Shown here one piece after another: positions 52,969 to 64,000 of a stretch of DNA of 64,000 nucleotides. The first letter of the stretch is position 1; each line of letters opens with the position of its first letter. Made by a program: the position numbers and the translations under genes. The stretch spans positions 2,251,501-2,315,500 of the forward strand of contig JAGTXX020000006.1 in assembly GCA_019044685.2 (NCBI GenBank), given 5' to 3'. The stretch is from Nannochloris sp. 'desiccata' (lineage: Eukaryota > Chlorophyta > Trebouxiophyceae > Chlorellales > Chlorellaceae). Under the pieces are notes generated by a model. It was not told the origin of the DNA. It worked only from the letters and a program-made list of their open reading frames with translations, and ran no database searches.

Positions 52969-55900
52969 ATGGTTGAGGATTTAGGCGGTCAGTTGGATCC
53001 TGATCGTCCCAACCATTCACTTCAAGATGCGTGGCAAATCTTGGAGTTGGCTGCTATCCACTACCCAGAAAAATTGGCCGTGGTAGATTGTGGCAATGAC
53101 ACGCTTCTTACCTACGCCGAGCTGCACCAGCGGGCTACTCGCCTTGCCGCGTGGCTGCAACGCTCTGGTGTGCGGAGAGGCGATCGAGTGGGCATTCTTG
53201 CTCGCAATAGTTCCTATGTCATGGAGTTACACTTTGCAGCAGCAGCTCTCCATGCCGTAGTTGTAAATCTTAACATCCACTTGGCTCCTGCCGAGCTTGC
53301 TTACATTCTCAGCGACTCGAAGCCAAAAGTGACATTTGCCGACCGAGCCTATGCAGCAAGTCTTGTAGCTGCACGCGCCGATTTGGCAAAAAATAAGCAG
53401 AACCCTTTTGAAAGTGGAAGCTTAGATCTTGGTATGTTGATTTGGATGGATATTGAACACCAAGGTGCTTCTTTTGAATCTTCTTCTCACTCTGCTGGCG
53501 GTGCGGCTTCTTTCCCGACCACTTCTCAGACTGAGAAGGAACACGACTATTCTTCTTGCTTTGATGGTACCCTCACCCGCAATGATCTTGCCAGTATCTG
53601 CTCCGAGGCTCTTGAACACGGTTCTATCGATGATGGATACCACATGTACTACACTTCTGGTACCACGGGACGCCCCAAAGGTGTTGTACTTAGTCATCGT
53701 ATTGTCGTACACCACGCTGTCGGTACCATCCAAGAAATGCATTTAAACCGACACGATGTATGGGCGCATTTAGCACCTATGTTTCACTTGGTAGATGTTT
53801 TCGCTGTGTATGCAATTACCTTGGTTGGCGGCCGCCATGTCACCTACCCTGCCTTCAATGCTGCCGAGGCGTTGTTATTGATAGAAAGGGAGCGTGTTAC
53901 CGTGACCAACGTTGCATCTACCATGATTTCTATGCTGGTGAACAACCCCTTGGTAGAACAGCTTGATTTGACATGCTTACGTGTCATTTCTTGTGGAGGC
54001 AGCCCTCAATCTCCAGCTGTCGTTACTCGTGCCATTGCTGTTTTTGGCTGCGAATTCTTTCTTTCGTACGGAATGACTGAATGCTGTGGTAAAATCAGTA
54101 TGAGTATCTTACCTGAAGATATTGCTGGTATGTCTGTGGAAGACCAGTTAGATTTAGTCTACACTTCTGGACGCCCTTTTTCTCTTATCGATGTCCGTGT
54201 TGTTGACGAGGATGGAAAAGATGTTGCAAAAGACGGGCAGGCCGTAGGGGAGGTCTGGGTACGTGGCCCTACTGTTTTTGATGGCTACTTTGGTTTACCG
54301 GAAGCTACAAAAGAAGCTTTTTCTCCTGACAAGTGGTTCAAAACTGGGGATTTGGCTACTGCCGATACCAAGGGGTATATTAAGGTAGTTGATAGGAAGA
54401 AAGATATGCTGCTGGTTGGAGGAGAGAATGTCTACACCACTGAAGTTGAAGCTGTCTTACATGCCCATCCTGCAGTACATCAAGCTGCAGTGTTTGGGAT
54501 ACCAAACCGAGTTATGGGGGAGCTTGTTGCTGCTGCTGTAACCTTGGTTCACCAGCCCGGGGGTGGTGCTGGAGGTGTTGCTGCTGCTGCGAGTGCAGGA
54601 TTGACTAAGGAGTTGATTGCTTGGTGTAAAGAGCGTTTAGCTGAGTATAAAGTACCTACTGCTTTGCATATTATTGATAAGTTTCCTACTACTGGATCTG
54701 GAAAGATTATCAAGGCAGAGCTTCGCACAATGTTTGCCGGTGGTGCTGCTGCTGCTGCTGTACCCACCTCTGTGGCAGCGGCTACTCTCCCTCCTGCCAC
54801 TGCCGCAGCTACCACCCGTGCCAAGCTCTCTCCCAAACAACTTGCCGAGAAATTATCACAGCACTGCGATGGTGGTGACAACGTATCTCCCGTGCCGTGC
54901 CATGTTGTGGATGCTGAGCTTGGTAAAGATATGGGTAAAGATCTTCTGTCAGATGCATCTTATCTTATCCTTTTGACCCCGAACGATGAGATAGATCCTG
55001 CTGAACGCTTAAGATCTGTTTGTTTCGATCCATCCTCTAAAAGTAGCCGTGTCAAGCATGCTGCGGTAGTTGTTTTGGAACGTCCACAACCACGAGCTCT
55101 TGCTGCTTTGGCTGCTGTTCAGGAAGAGCTTAATTTGCAGTTGGTGTTGCTCCATATTGCTGAAGTCGAGTTTCGAATGGAAAGCAGTGTGACAATTCGC
55201 ACTGCCTTGGCTGCTGCAAAGGCTGAAATGCCGCCTTTGGCTGCTACTTTGTATTTTAAAGGGTCTCCTGATCAGCAGCAAAGTACAGTTGCTCCTGTGG
55301 CGGCACCCGTTGCAGCTCCTACTGCTGTTGCTCCTAAGAAGAAACCTGCTGGCCCTTCCCCAGACCAGGTCTCTAAACAAGTACTCGCAGCTGTATCTGG
55401 CTTGGTCTCTACAGATGCAGCTTCCCGTATCGCTTCTGGTGACCCGCTGATGGCCTCCGGGGTCACATCCACTTTAGCAGTACAATTGGTCTCTGCTTTG
55501 GAATCATCTTTTAGCACTCAATTGCCTGGAACACTGGTCTTTGATTACCCTTCTTTGCCTGAAATGACTGAATTCCTCGTTTCAGAACTTCAAACAGAAG
55601 TGGAAACTGCTCCTACTGCTCCTATCTCCTCGGTAAGAGCTGCCGCATTGCCTGTTGTTTCCCGTCACATCCCCTTTTCTTCTTCCCCTTCCCCCTCTTT
55701 GCAGATTACTAAATCACCCTCTTCATCTTCCAAGAATATTGTGTCTACTATCACCCAGCAGGTGAGTGAGCTCCTTGGCCGCGCTGACGTGGACACAGTA
55801 ACTCCCTTGATGGCGGCAGGTGTCACCTCAACACTGGCGGTGCAGCTAGTCTCTGCCCTGGAAGCTGCATTGGGTACTGAATTGCCTGGAACATTGGTGT

Positions 55901-58900
55901 TTGACTATCCTACAGTAACTGAAATGGCAGATTTTGTTGCTGAATTGGTCGGTGCTGATGACTCTACCACTGCTGCTGCTGCTACTGGTGTCCAGCCGAC
56001 GGAAGGTACTGGCTTTGGCGGAGCAGCTGCTTTGATGGCTCCTCCTTCTGCTGCCCCTATTGAACGTCCCTTCTGCGTCATCACCGCCTCTGCATGCGCT
56101 GCACCTGGGGGTAGTTTAACACCTCAAGCTGCCAAGGGCAATGATCGTATCGCCTTGGTCCCTCTTGAGCGTTGGGATGTCGGCCCGCCTCCAGCTGATG
56201 CAGCCGCTGAACTCAATCTTCAGTTCGGTTCTTTCCTCCCCAATGTTGCCATGTTTGATCCTGGCATGTTTGGAATCTCCCCTGCTGAAGCTTTATTAAT
56301 GGATCCTCAACAGAGACTTGTTATGCACACTTTTTCAGAGGCAATGGCTGGACACCTTCTCGGCAGGTCGGCTGTTCGTGAGACTGGGGTCTTTGTTGGT
56401 GTCTCTCAACTCGATTACGCCCGTACTGCATACGAAACCGGTAGTGCATTGAACACCTACTATGCTACTGGATCGCATTTAAGCGTTACATCTGGCCGCT
56501 TGTCTTACACACACGGATTTAAGGGTCCTGCTTTGACGGTGGACACAGCATGCTCTTCCTCTCTTGTTACAACTCACTTGGCCAGCAGGGCGTTGTATGA
56601 AGGGGAGTGTAGAGTAGCCGGGAGTATTGGTGTGAATTTAACGTTGGTTCATTCGTGGACTAGAGCGTGTTTGAGGGCAGGAATGCTGGCTGAGGATGGC
56701 CATTGCAAAACCATGGATGCATCTGCTGGTAGGATTTATACATAAAAGAAAACCGGCCTTTATTTTGTAACTTTCTATATTATTATCGGCATATACTACT
56801 GATACTAACGAAGCTATTTTATTTTTATTTATCTCTCTAGATGGGTATGTTCGTGCTGAAGCTGTGGGTGCTTTAATTATGGCTTTGGTGCTCCCTTCTG
56901 AGTCTCTCATCACCCGTTCGGATAATGATGGAGAAGCTTCATACCCCAAAGAATGGCATGCCCTTGCCGTGCTTGCAGGCTCTGCAGTCAACCAAGATGG
57001 CCGTTCTAGTTCCTTGACAGCTCCTAATGGACCTAGTCAGCAGGAAGTCATCAATGCTGCTTTGCATGCTGGCGAGCTCACCGCTGCCGATGTCTCTCAT
57101 TTACAAATGCACGGTACTGGTACCCCTCTTGGAGATCCCATTGAACTTGGTGCTGCTACTGCATCTTTATTGCGCCGTGGATCTACCCGTACTGGGCCTT
57201 TGTACCTGACAGCTGCAAAGTCTTTCATGGGGCATAGTGAGCCTGCTGCCGGTATCGTTGGTGTTACTAGATTGGCTATGATTGTTGGCACTTTGAGTGT
57301 TGATCCTATGTTGACGCTGCGTACTATTAATCCCTATGTAAGTGCCGCCTTGGGAGCAGCTGCAGCACATGGTCCTGCACACCATGCTGCTGCCCCTCGT
57401 CAAGACGCTCCTGCACCTCTGGCTTCCTCTGCAGCACTTGGTGGCGTCAGCGCCTTTGCCTTCCAGGGTACAAACGCCCATGCATTAGTCCAAAAATTTC
57501 ATGAAAACAGTATGGAATCGCACTTGCCTTCTGCAACTTCCCTTGCTCTTCAAGCTGGAAATGCAGGTAAAACTCGCTTTTGGGTTTTGCCTGCAGCTCA
57601 CCCTTTTACTACGTTTGGCGCCGCTCTTCGCAGTCGCAAAACTGCAACTCCGACTATTTACTTTGAAAGTAGCTTAGCTGCACAGCGTATGGATCTCTTT
57701 GGTGACCATTCTGTCTTTGGTAGAGTCTTATTCCCTGCTGCTGGGATGCTTGAAGCAGCGCTCGCAGCAGGCAGTACCACCTTGGACCCTAGCACCTCAG
57801 CCACTACCACGTTGGCAGTCACTGATATGACTATCGGAGCTCCTATTATTCTTCCTTCTCAAGGATTAGGTGCCAAGTCAGTAATGGTACTGCGTTGCAG
57901 GGTTGACCCTGGCGAGGGGGGCTTTATCTTGGGTTACTCTTCAGGTGATGGTAGTAATAACAGGGGTTCCTCAGCTGTGAATGAAGTTGCATCTGGAGGT
58001 TACAATGTAGCTTATTCTTCAACATATATTGTGAAGAACGCTGCTAGGTCTCATGCGGTGTTAAATCAAATCCTCCGTGCCAAAGTGCTACTCAGCAGTG
58101 TTGATGCGTCGGCTGCTCTCGCCCCTGCCACTGCTACTGGTTCCATTGCTGTGGACCCTCGTTTGTACGCAGATGGGTACTTGGTACCTCCTTCTTGTAT
58201 GGATGCTACTCTGCATTTGGGCGTTGCTGCCCCTGGGTGTGGTGCCAAGGTGCCTATTGCTATCGGCGCCTTTACAAACCCTCAAACTATGCAGCAAGGG
58301 AAAACAGCAGCATCTTGCGCTGCTGATTCTTGGTTTGGCTCTACTACAGCCCCCTATGCTGCTCCTACAAAGGCCACAGATGTTGCTTCCTTTAGTTTAG
58401 GCGGTTCTAATGGCCAAACAGTTGCTTGTTTGGATTCTTTAGAGACCAAAGTTATGAAAAATAATAAATCTGCTAGTGGTAATGAAGGCGCAAGTCATGC
58501 TGCCCCTGCTGAGTTTATGTACCAAGTAGATTGGGATGAAATATCAGAACCCATGCAGGTGATGCTTGCCCCTGGAACCCCGCCGAAACCTACCGTAGCA
58601 GCGACGTTGACTTTGAGTGGAGAAAACAACACCGAGTTGCTCACCGCCGCTGTTGCCACTGCTCGTTCTGGTGATGATACCAGTGTTGTTTCAGCTGGTG
58701 CTGCTCCTATTGCCGCCCTCCAGATTGTCCGGGCAATGGCTTTGTCCGGTGCTACTTCTTTGAAGGCTACGTGTGTTGATGGAAATCAGGCAGAGGCAAA
58801 AATCCTGGGTGCAGCGGGAGTTGAAGGGTTGCTTAGAGTAGCTGCTACTGAAAATGCAAACTCCAAATTTGCACTTGGAGCAGCTGATATTCATTCTTTG

Positions 58901-61900
58901 CAAATTATAAATGCACCTGAGCCTACAAAGGCAGTGCTGGCTACCCGTCGTGCTCGTGGTAAGGCCCTTGCTGCACCTCGCTTACAGCGCACTGCTGCAG
59001 TGCTGCCTAGCCAAGAGCTTCTCCAAATCCGTCCTAAACCTCGTGGTTCTTTGCACAGTTTATTTGCCGAGCCTTTTAAACCCGTCTCTGGGAAGAAAGG
59101 ACCTGCTCCTGGGGCTGTGTTTGTTGCAGTAAAAGCAGTCGGCATCAATTTTAGAGATGTGCTCAACGTGTTGGGTATGTATCCAGGAGATCCTGGTCCA
59201 CCTGGAAGCGACTGCGCTGGTATTGTAACCGCTATTGGTAAAGGAGTTACCCATTTGAAACCTGGTGATGCTGTCTTTGGTCTTGCCCATGGTTGTTTAG
59301 GTACCCTTGTCTCTAGTCCCGCTGCAACCCTCGTTGCTATGCCACCCAATGTTTCCTTTGAGGAAGCTTCTACTGTGCCTACTGTTTTTACTACAGTTCA
59401 TATGGCACTCGGCGGAGCTGCCTCTTTGAAGCCTGGGGAGCGTGTGCTGGTACATGCTTCTGCTGGCGGTGTCGGCTTGGCCGCAGTGCAACTTGTACGT
59501 GCAGCAGGCGGTACAGTTATTTCAACAGCTGGTGGCTCTGCAAAGCGTTCTCTTTTACACTCTATGGGCGTAAAGAATGTCATTAATTCCCGCGACACCA
59601 AGTTTGTGAATGAATTAGCTGAGCTTGGTGGTGCCGATGTGGTGCTCAACAGCTTGACCTCCAGCGGCATGGTTGCTGGTTCTTTGTCAGTCTTGCGTTC
59701 TGGCGGTCGGTTTGTAGAGATCAGTAAACGTGATATTTGGAGTCCAGCAAGAGTAGCTCAAGAACGTCCTGATGTTTTGTACAACTTACTTGCTGTCGAT
59801 TTCTTACCCGTGTCTGTCATCAACTCGGCGCTCTCTAAGATATCTGGTCAGCTTGCTGCTGGTGATGTCTACCCCCTTCGCATAGTCGCCCACTCGATGG
59901 GCAACGCTGCATCAGCTTTACGCCAAATGACGCAAGCAAGCCATGCAGGTAAAGTCGTCGCAGCAGTAGAATTTAGCAATAGCAAAGCTGGCCCAGCGTA
60001 TCGTCCTCGTTCTTACCCTTCAATTGCAATTACTGGAGGTTCTGGTGGCCTGGGTTTAATGGTTTCTGAATGGATGTGTCAACGAACGGGTCCTATGCAT
60101 GTAGCTCTTCTCAGTCGCTCTGGAAAAGTCGCAGAAACTGCCACTGGGCTTGCTGCTTTGCTTACTACCACTGCCTGCATTACTTCACGCATGGCTGATG
60201 CAGGAGTCGCTGCTGATGCCGCTGAAGTTCTTACTTATGAAAGTGCCGAAAGTCCACCCTTAACCGGTTTGATGCATGCGAGTGGTGTCTTACACGATGC
60301 TATGCTGGACAAGCAAACTGCAAGCTCCTTTAGAAAGGTCTATGCTCCTAAACTAGGCGCGCTTAATACCCTTGGTTCCGCAATCCAGCACCTTCCTTTA
60401 ACCGCAATGACCCTGTTTTCTTCCGTTGCAAGTCTTCTTGGTGGTGCTGGACAGGCTAATTATGCTTCTGCAAACGCAACATTAGATGCGTGGGCTCATC
60501 GGCAACAAGCTGCAGGTGGTGCTGCCACTGCTGTACAGTGGGGGGCTTGGGCCTCTTCTGGTATGGCTTCTGAAGCTGTATTACGTCGTTTAAATCGCAT
60601 TGGGCAAGGAATGATTACTGCTGAGCAAGGGTTACTTTCTCTGAATGCTATTTTGAGATGTGCTTCAGCTACTGCAGCTCCTTTAATGGTGCAAGTTGCA
60701 GTAAACGATTTCCTTTGGGGCACATATTTAAAAGAGAACTGCCCTCCTTTCTTTTCTGAATTTGAGCTTGAAAAGACCACTGAGGATCAGTCGACTATGC
60801 CTCTTTTTGGCGGTGCTAAGAGTCGCAGCGTAGCTGGTAAACAACCCAAAGGAGCAAACAAGCCTGCATCCTCAGATCCTGCAGCTCTTCGCCAGCAGGT
60901 GCACTCTGAAGTCAAAGCTGCGATTTTGCAAGTCCTTGGTCAATCTATTGGTGATGAAGAACCTCTTATGTCTGCTGGATTGGATTCTCTTGGCTCTGTA
61001 GAGTTTTCAAATGTGCTTGCGCAGAAGCTGAGCGTAGCTATGCCTGGAACTTTGGTTTTTGACTACCCCTCTGTTTCTGCAGTCACTGATTTCCTGGCAT
61101 CTCAGATGGCAAAGAACATTGCTTCTGAAAACGTAGCTGAAAGTGACGAAGAGGTGGAAATCATCGCTGATGAGCTGCCAGTTGGACCTTGGGGTAGCTC
61201 AGCTTTGGGGATGCCCGAAGCGCCTCACCGTGCTTCAATCGCCCTTGTTGCCATGGCAGTGCGTCAGCTTCAGGCAGATTGTAATAGTAGCTTACCTGCT
61301 GGAATGCTTGTTGATAAGATTCAAAGAGTGCCTTTAGCGCGCTGGGATTTAGATGGAATTGAAGGTCTGCTCAAAGACCCTTTCACTCTGTCGGCTCAGG
61401 TAAGAAGTTTATTTTTATCAACATGGTTTTTAGTTTGATTACATTCTGATTTATGTATTTTACAATTTATTACGTCTGAAAAGACTGTCTGAACTCCCTG
61501 CAATGTCGTCTCTAACCGTAATTTCCCCCCGAAACATATTAACTTCTTTTTACAGTTTGGTGCGTTTATGTCCGATATTGATTTGTTCGATCCCTCTGTC
61601 TTTGGTCTTTCTGGACCCGAAGCTCTCAATATGGATCCTCAACATCGTCTAATTCTGGAAGCATCCGGAGAGGTCTTAAGCGCAGGCTCTCCTTACCACG
61701 CAACGTTACCTACCCAGCTCGGTGTCTTTGTTGGCATTTCCTGGACCGAGTATGGTCAACTTGCTGGCGCAGCAGGCACCGCAGTGAGTGCATATACAGC
61801 TCAGGGAGCTGTACTTTCAGTTTGTCCCGGCCGTGTTTCCTACCACTTTGGTTTAAAGGGCCCTGCTGTTGCTATAGACACAGCGTGCTCTTCTTCTCTT

Positions 61901-64000
61901 GTTGCTACTTCGTCAGCTCGCGAGCATATTTTAGGAACTGGTGGAGGTGCTCTTACTGGAGGTATCAACATGATGCTGATGCCTGGAACCACATACATGT
62001 TCCGTAAAGCCGGTATGCTTTCTGCAGATGGGCGATGCAAAGCTCTGGATGCAACTGCAGATGGCTATGTTCGCTCAGAAGCGGCAGGCGTGATGTTGCT
62101 CAGCGCTGCTCCTATTCTTCAGGAAGAAAGAGAAAGTATTGTTCTCCTTGCTGGTGCTGCTGTTAACCAAGATGGCCGTTCAAGTTCTCTCACAGCGCCT
62201 AATGGACCTAGTCAGCAAGAAGTCATTCGCGCTGCTCTTCGCACTGCTGGCGCTGGACCCTCTCAAGTTACCGGATTGCAAATGCATGGTACTGGTACAT
62301 CTTTGGGCGATCCTATTGAAATAGGTGCTGCAGCTGCAGCTCTATTGGATACTTCGACGTCTTCTGGGCAACGCAAAGGACAGGTTCAGCATTTTACTTT
62401 ATTAGGAAGCAAGTCTTCTTTAGGTCATGCTGAGCCTGCTTCCGGGTTGATGGGCATCGCTTGCCTCTTCCAGGCTGTCAAGGCATCGGTCGTGCAACCA
62501 ATATTGCATCTTACCTCTCTGAACCCTCACGTGATCTCCACGCTCCCTAAAAAGCACGCTTTGTCTATGCCTCGACAAGCTGGCAGCAAGCCATTCGATG
62601 ACGCCTGCCCTGTATGGGGAGTGAGCGCTTTTGCCTTCCAAGGAACTAACGCACACGCTGTGCTCGCTGCACCCGGTCCATCGTCAACAGCTGGCCCTTC
62701 TGGCACGCTTGTGAGCAAAGCTTGGGGTAAAGCCGCCTGCTGGTTTGCACCTGAAATCCACGCTTTGCTTAATGGGAAAGTAGCTGTCATGCCTACCAAT
62801 ACTACTAACAAAGGAAATACTGTTATTTTCCAGTGTAAATTGCAGCAGGCAAAGCATGGCTACTTGTGGGATCATGTTGTTGAAGGCAGACCTCTTTTGC
62901 CTGGTGCTGCCTTTTTGGAACTTTCTGCCGCTTGCCTCCACGTGATTGCTGGCAGCAGCAATAGCAGTACTAATTCTTCATCAAATGAATCTTCCAGTGC
63001 TCCTGTAGTCACTCAAGCTGCAATTGCCGTGCCGTTGAATTTGCCTGTGCCAGCTGGCGCTGCAGGCGTGGACTTGCAACTTTCTTTAGATTTGACTACT
63101 GGGCAAATGAGGGTAGCTTCGATGCAGCAAGGAAGTGCAAGCACTTCCGCGCCTAGAGATCATATTTACGCTAAAGCAGCTTTCTGTTGCCGTAACAATA
63201 AAGCTCAAAAAGTTGCAGAAATAAAAGAACGGCAGCAGCAACAACAGCAAGAACAAGAAATGAGTGATGCACCCTTGAGCCCAACATCGGTGCTGGCATC
63301 CTGCTTCTCGTTCGATGATTTAGTTGATCCTGCTGCAGTAGGGGAGATCGACACCACTGCTATTTCAGGGGCGCAATCACATGATGGTCGAGGTGCACAA
63401 CCTGCAACTATTGATGCGGCGTTCCATCTTGGTGCTTTGCCAAAAGCCGGGGAAGAGAGGGCGCCTTTGCGAGTGCCTGCTACAGTTGATGGCTACACCT
63501 CCTTCTCACGTGGAAATACTGCATCTACTTCTCTCTTTGGAGGGTGCCAAATGCAAAAGGAGTCGCCTAAAAGTGTTGTTAATAGCTACTTTTTAAGAAC
63601 TGGAGTTGGTGCAAGCATGTGCTCTATTTCCGGCTTGGAAGCAAAACTCTTCTCTGCTGCCTTTGCTGCGAAGGAGCCAGCCCTTGCAGCAACTGACGCA
63701 GAAATGAAAGCTGCAACTCCTACTACTGATTTATACTGCACAGCGTGGCAAGCCTCGCTTCCTGCGGAGAAAGCCCAGCAGCAAAATTCTTTCGTCGGTT
63801 CCGCTGGTGGTTTGGAGTTATTGCCGAATGTTATTGGCTCCACTTCTGAAGAAGCTCTTTGCGGTATTGGACTTGCAGCTTTACAACAAGCGTCTCTGGG
63901 AGCAACTGTCCTTATTGCAGGCAGATCGACGCCTATTGCTTCTATCGCTACGAAATATAGCCAAGGAGGTCTGCTGTATGGGTTGCTCAAAGCTGCTGCG
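52969..64000 (+). CDS. Giant modular type I polyketide synthase, 5' part (no AT domain seen)
   Basis: Exons 52969-56728, 56841-61399 and 61556 to the window end (introns GTAGGA...TCTCTAG, phase 1, and GTAAGA...TTACAG, phase 0); 3588 residues so far, open at 64000. Domain order: acyl-AMP ligase (YYTSGTTGRPKGVVLSH, SYGMTE, KTGDLA, GSGKI; residues ~20-590); unrecognised linker; ACP1 (Ser 834, GVTST) and ACP2 (Ser 954); KS1 (DTACSSS Cys 1195, HGTGTPLGDP, KSFMGHSEP); DH1 (His 1543 in HxxxGxxxxP); ER (VLVHASAGGVGLAAVQL); KR (ITGGSGGLG, FSSVASLLGGAGQANYASAN); ACP3 (Ser 2636, GLDSL); KS2 (Cys 2884, HGTGTSLGDP, KSSLGHAEP); DH2 (His 3213). KS is followed directly by DH in both modules, without the GHSxGE motif of an acyltransferase. 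An activated fatty acid is probably the starter, extended and fully reduced in module 1. Confidence 0.93.

Noticed and set aside
56729..56840. PKS ending at 56745 as a separate protein
   Set aside because: The stop lies in a GTAGGA...CTCTAG intron; removal joins KS1 in phase between SA and DGYVRAEA.
1..64000. CRISPR arrays, bacterial operons, ribosome binding sites, tRNA or rRNA genes
   Set aside because: The DNA is nuclear eukaryotic with spliced genes; no regularly spaced repeats, cloverleaf sequences or rRNA blocks were recognised by eye. A tRNAscan/Infernal run would be decisive for small RNA genes.

Overview
This window is nuclear DNA of a eukaryote, most likely a compact-genome green alga (chlorophyte, perhaps trebouxiophyte). 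The gene families point to the green lineage: a KCBP-type kinesin-14, an ELF3-like protein, a group-B MAPKK (MKK3) with a C-terminal NTF2-like domain, a FLY1/TUL1-type membrane RING ligase, a plant-style CinA/nucleotidylyltransferase fusion and a tyrosine-kinase-like kinase with the DVG variant of DFG that is common in algae. Introns are few, mostly 70-140 bases with GT-AG ends, and often separate a short first exon from one long exon. TAA, TAG and TGA all end genes. The species is inference; no RNA gene was recognised.

Bases 1-35,300 hold dense housekeeping genes on both strands: kinesin 3' end, CinA/nucleotidylyltransferase, ELF3-like, CtlX-type hydrolase, TauE/SafE transporter, a small mitochondrial-type membrane protein, a receptor kinase with two fasciclin domains, a RING ligase, a Nudix-like protein, a 5'-3' exonuclease-like protein, a trypsin-like protein lacking its catalytic histidine, N-myristoyltransferase, MKK3, an FG nucleoporin, a bZIP factor, a LYR protein, a probable plastid protein, SDH2 and complex I subunit ESSS/NDUFB11. 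Many of these needed splicing to be reconstructed; exon borders are given with each gene.

Bases 35,859-52,385 are different. This is a run of glycan-building genes, nearly all single-pass type II (Golgi-type) membrane proteins: a broken sulfotransferase, an unrecognised broken gene, three paralogous fucosyltransferase-like enzymes, a LARGE/B4GAT-like GT49, an exostosin-like GT64, an FkbM/METTL24-like methyltransferase, a GT25 and an exostosin-type GT47. They sit largely as divergent pairs. Every intergenic promoter in this block carries one to three copies of the 8-mer TGCCTCGA, often as inverted pairs, which I did not see upstream of other genes. Two nearly identical non-autonomous hAT-type transposons with perfect 8-base target duplications have inserted on either side of one of these promoters. 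The simplest reading is a co-regulated cluster for a complex, possibly sulfated or methylated surface glycan.

From 52,969 to the end lies the 5' part of a giant modular type I polyketide synthase: acyl-AMP ligase starter domain, two ACPs, a KS-DH-ER-KR-ACP module and then a second KS-DH. No acyltransferase domain is visible in either module, so malonyl loading probably happens in trans. The gene runs off the window.
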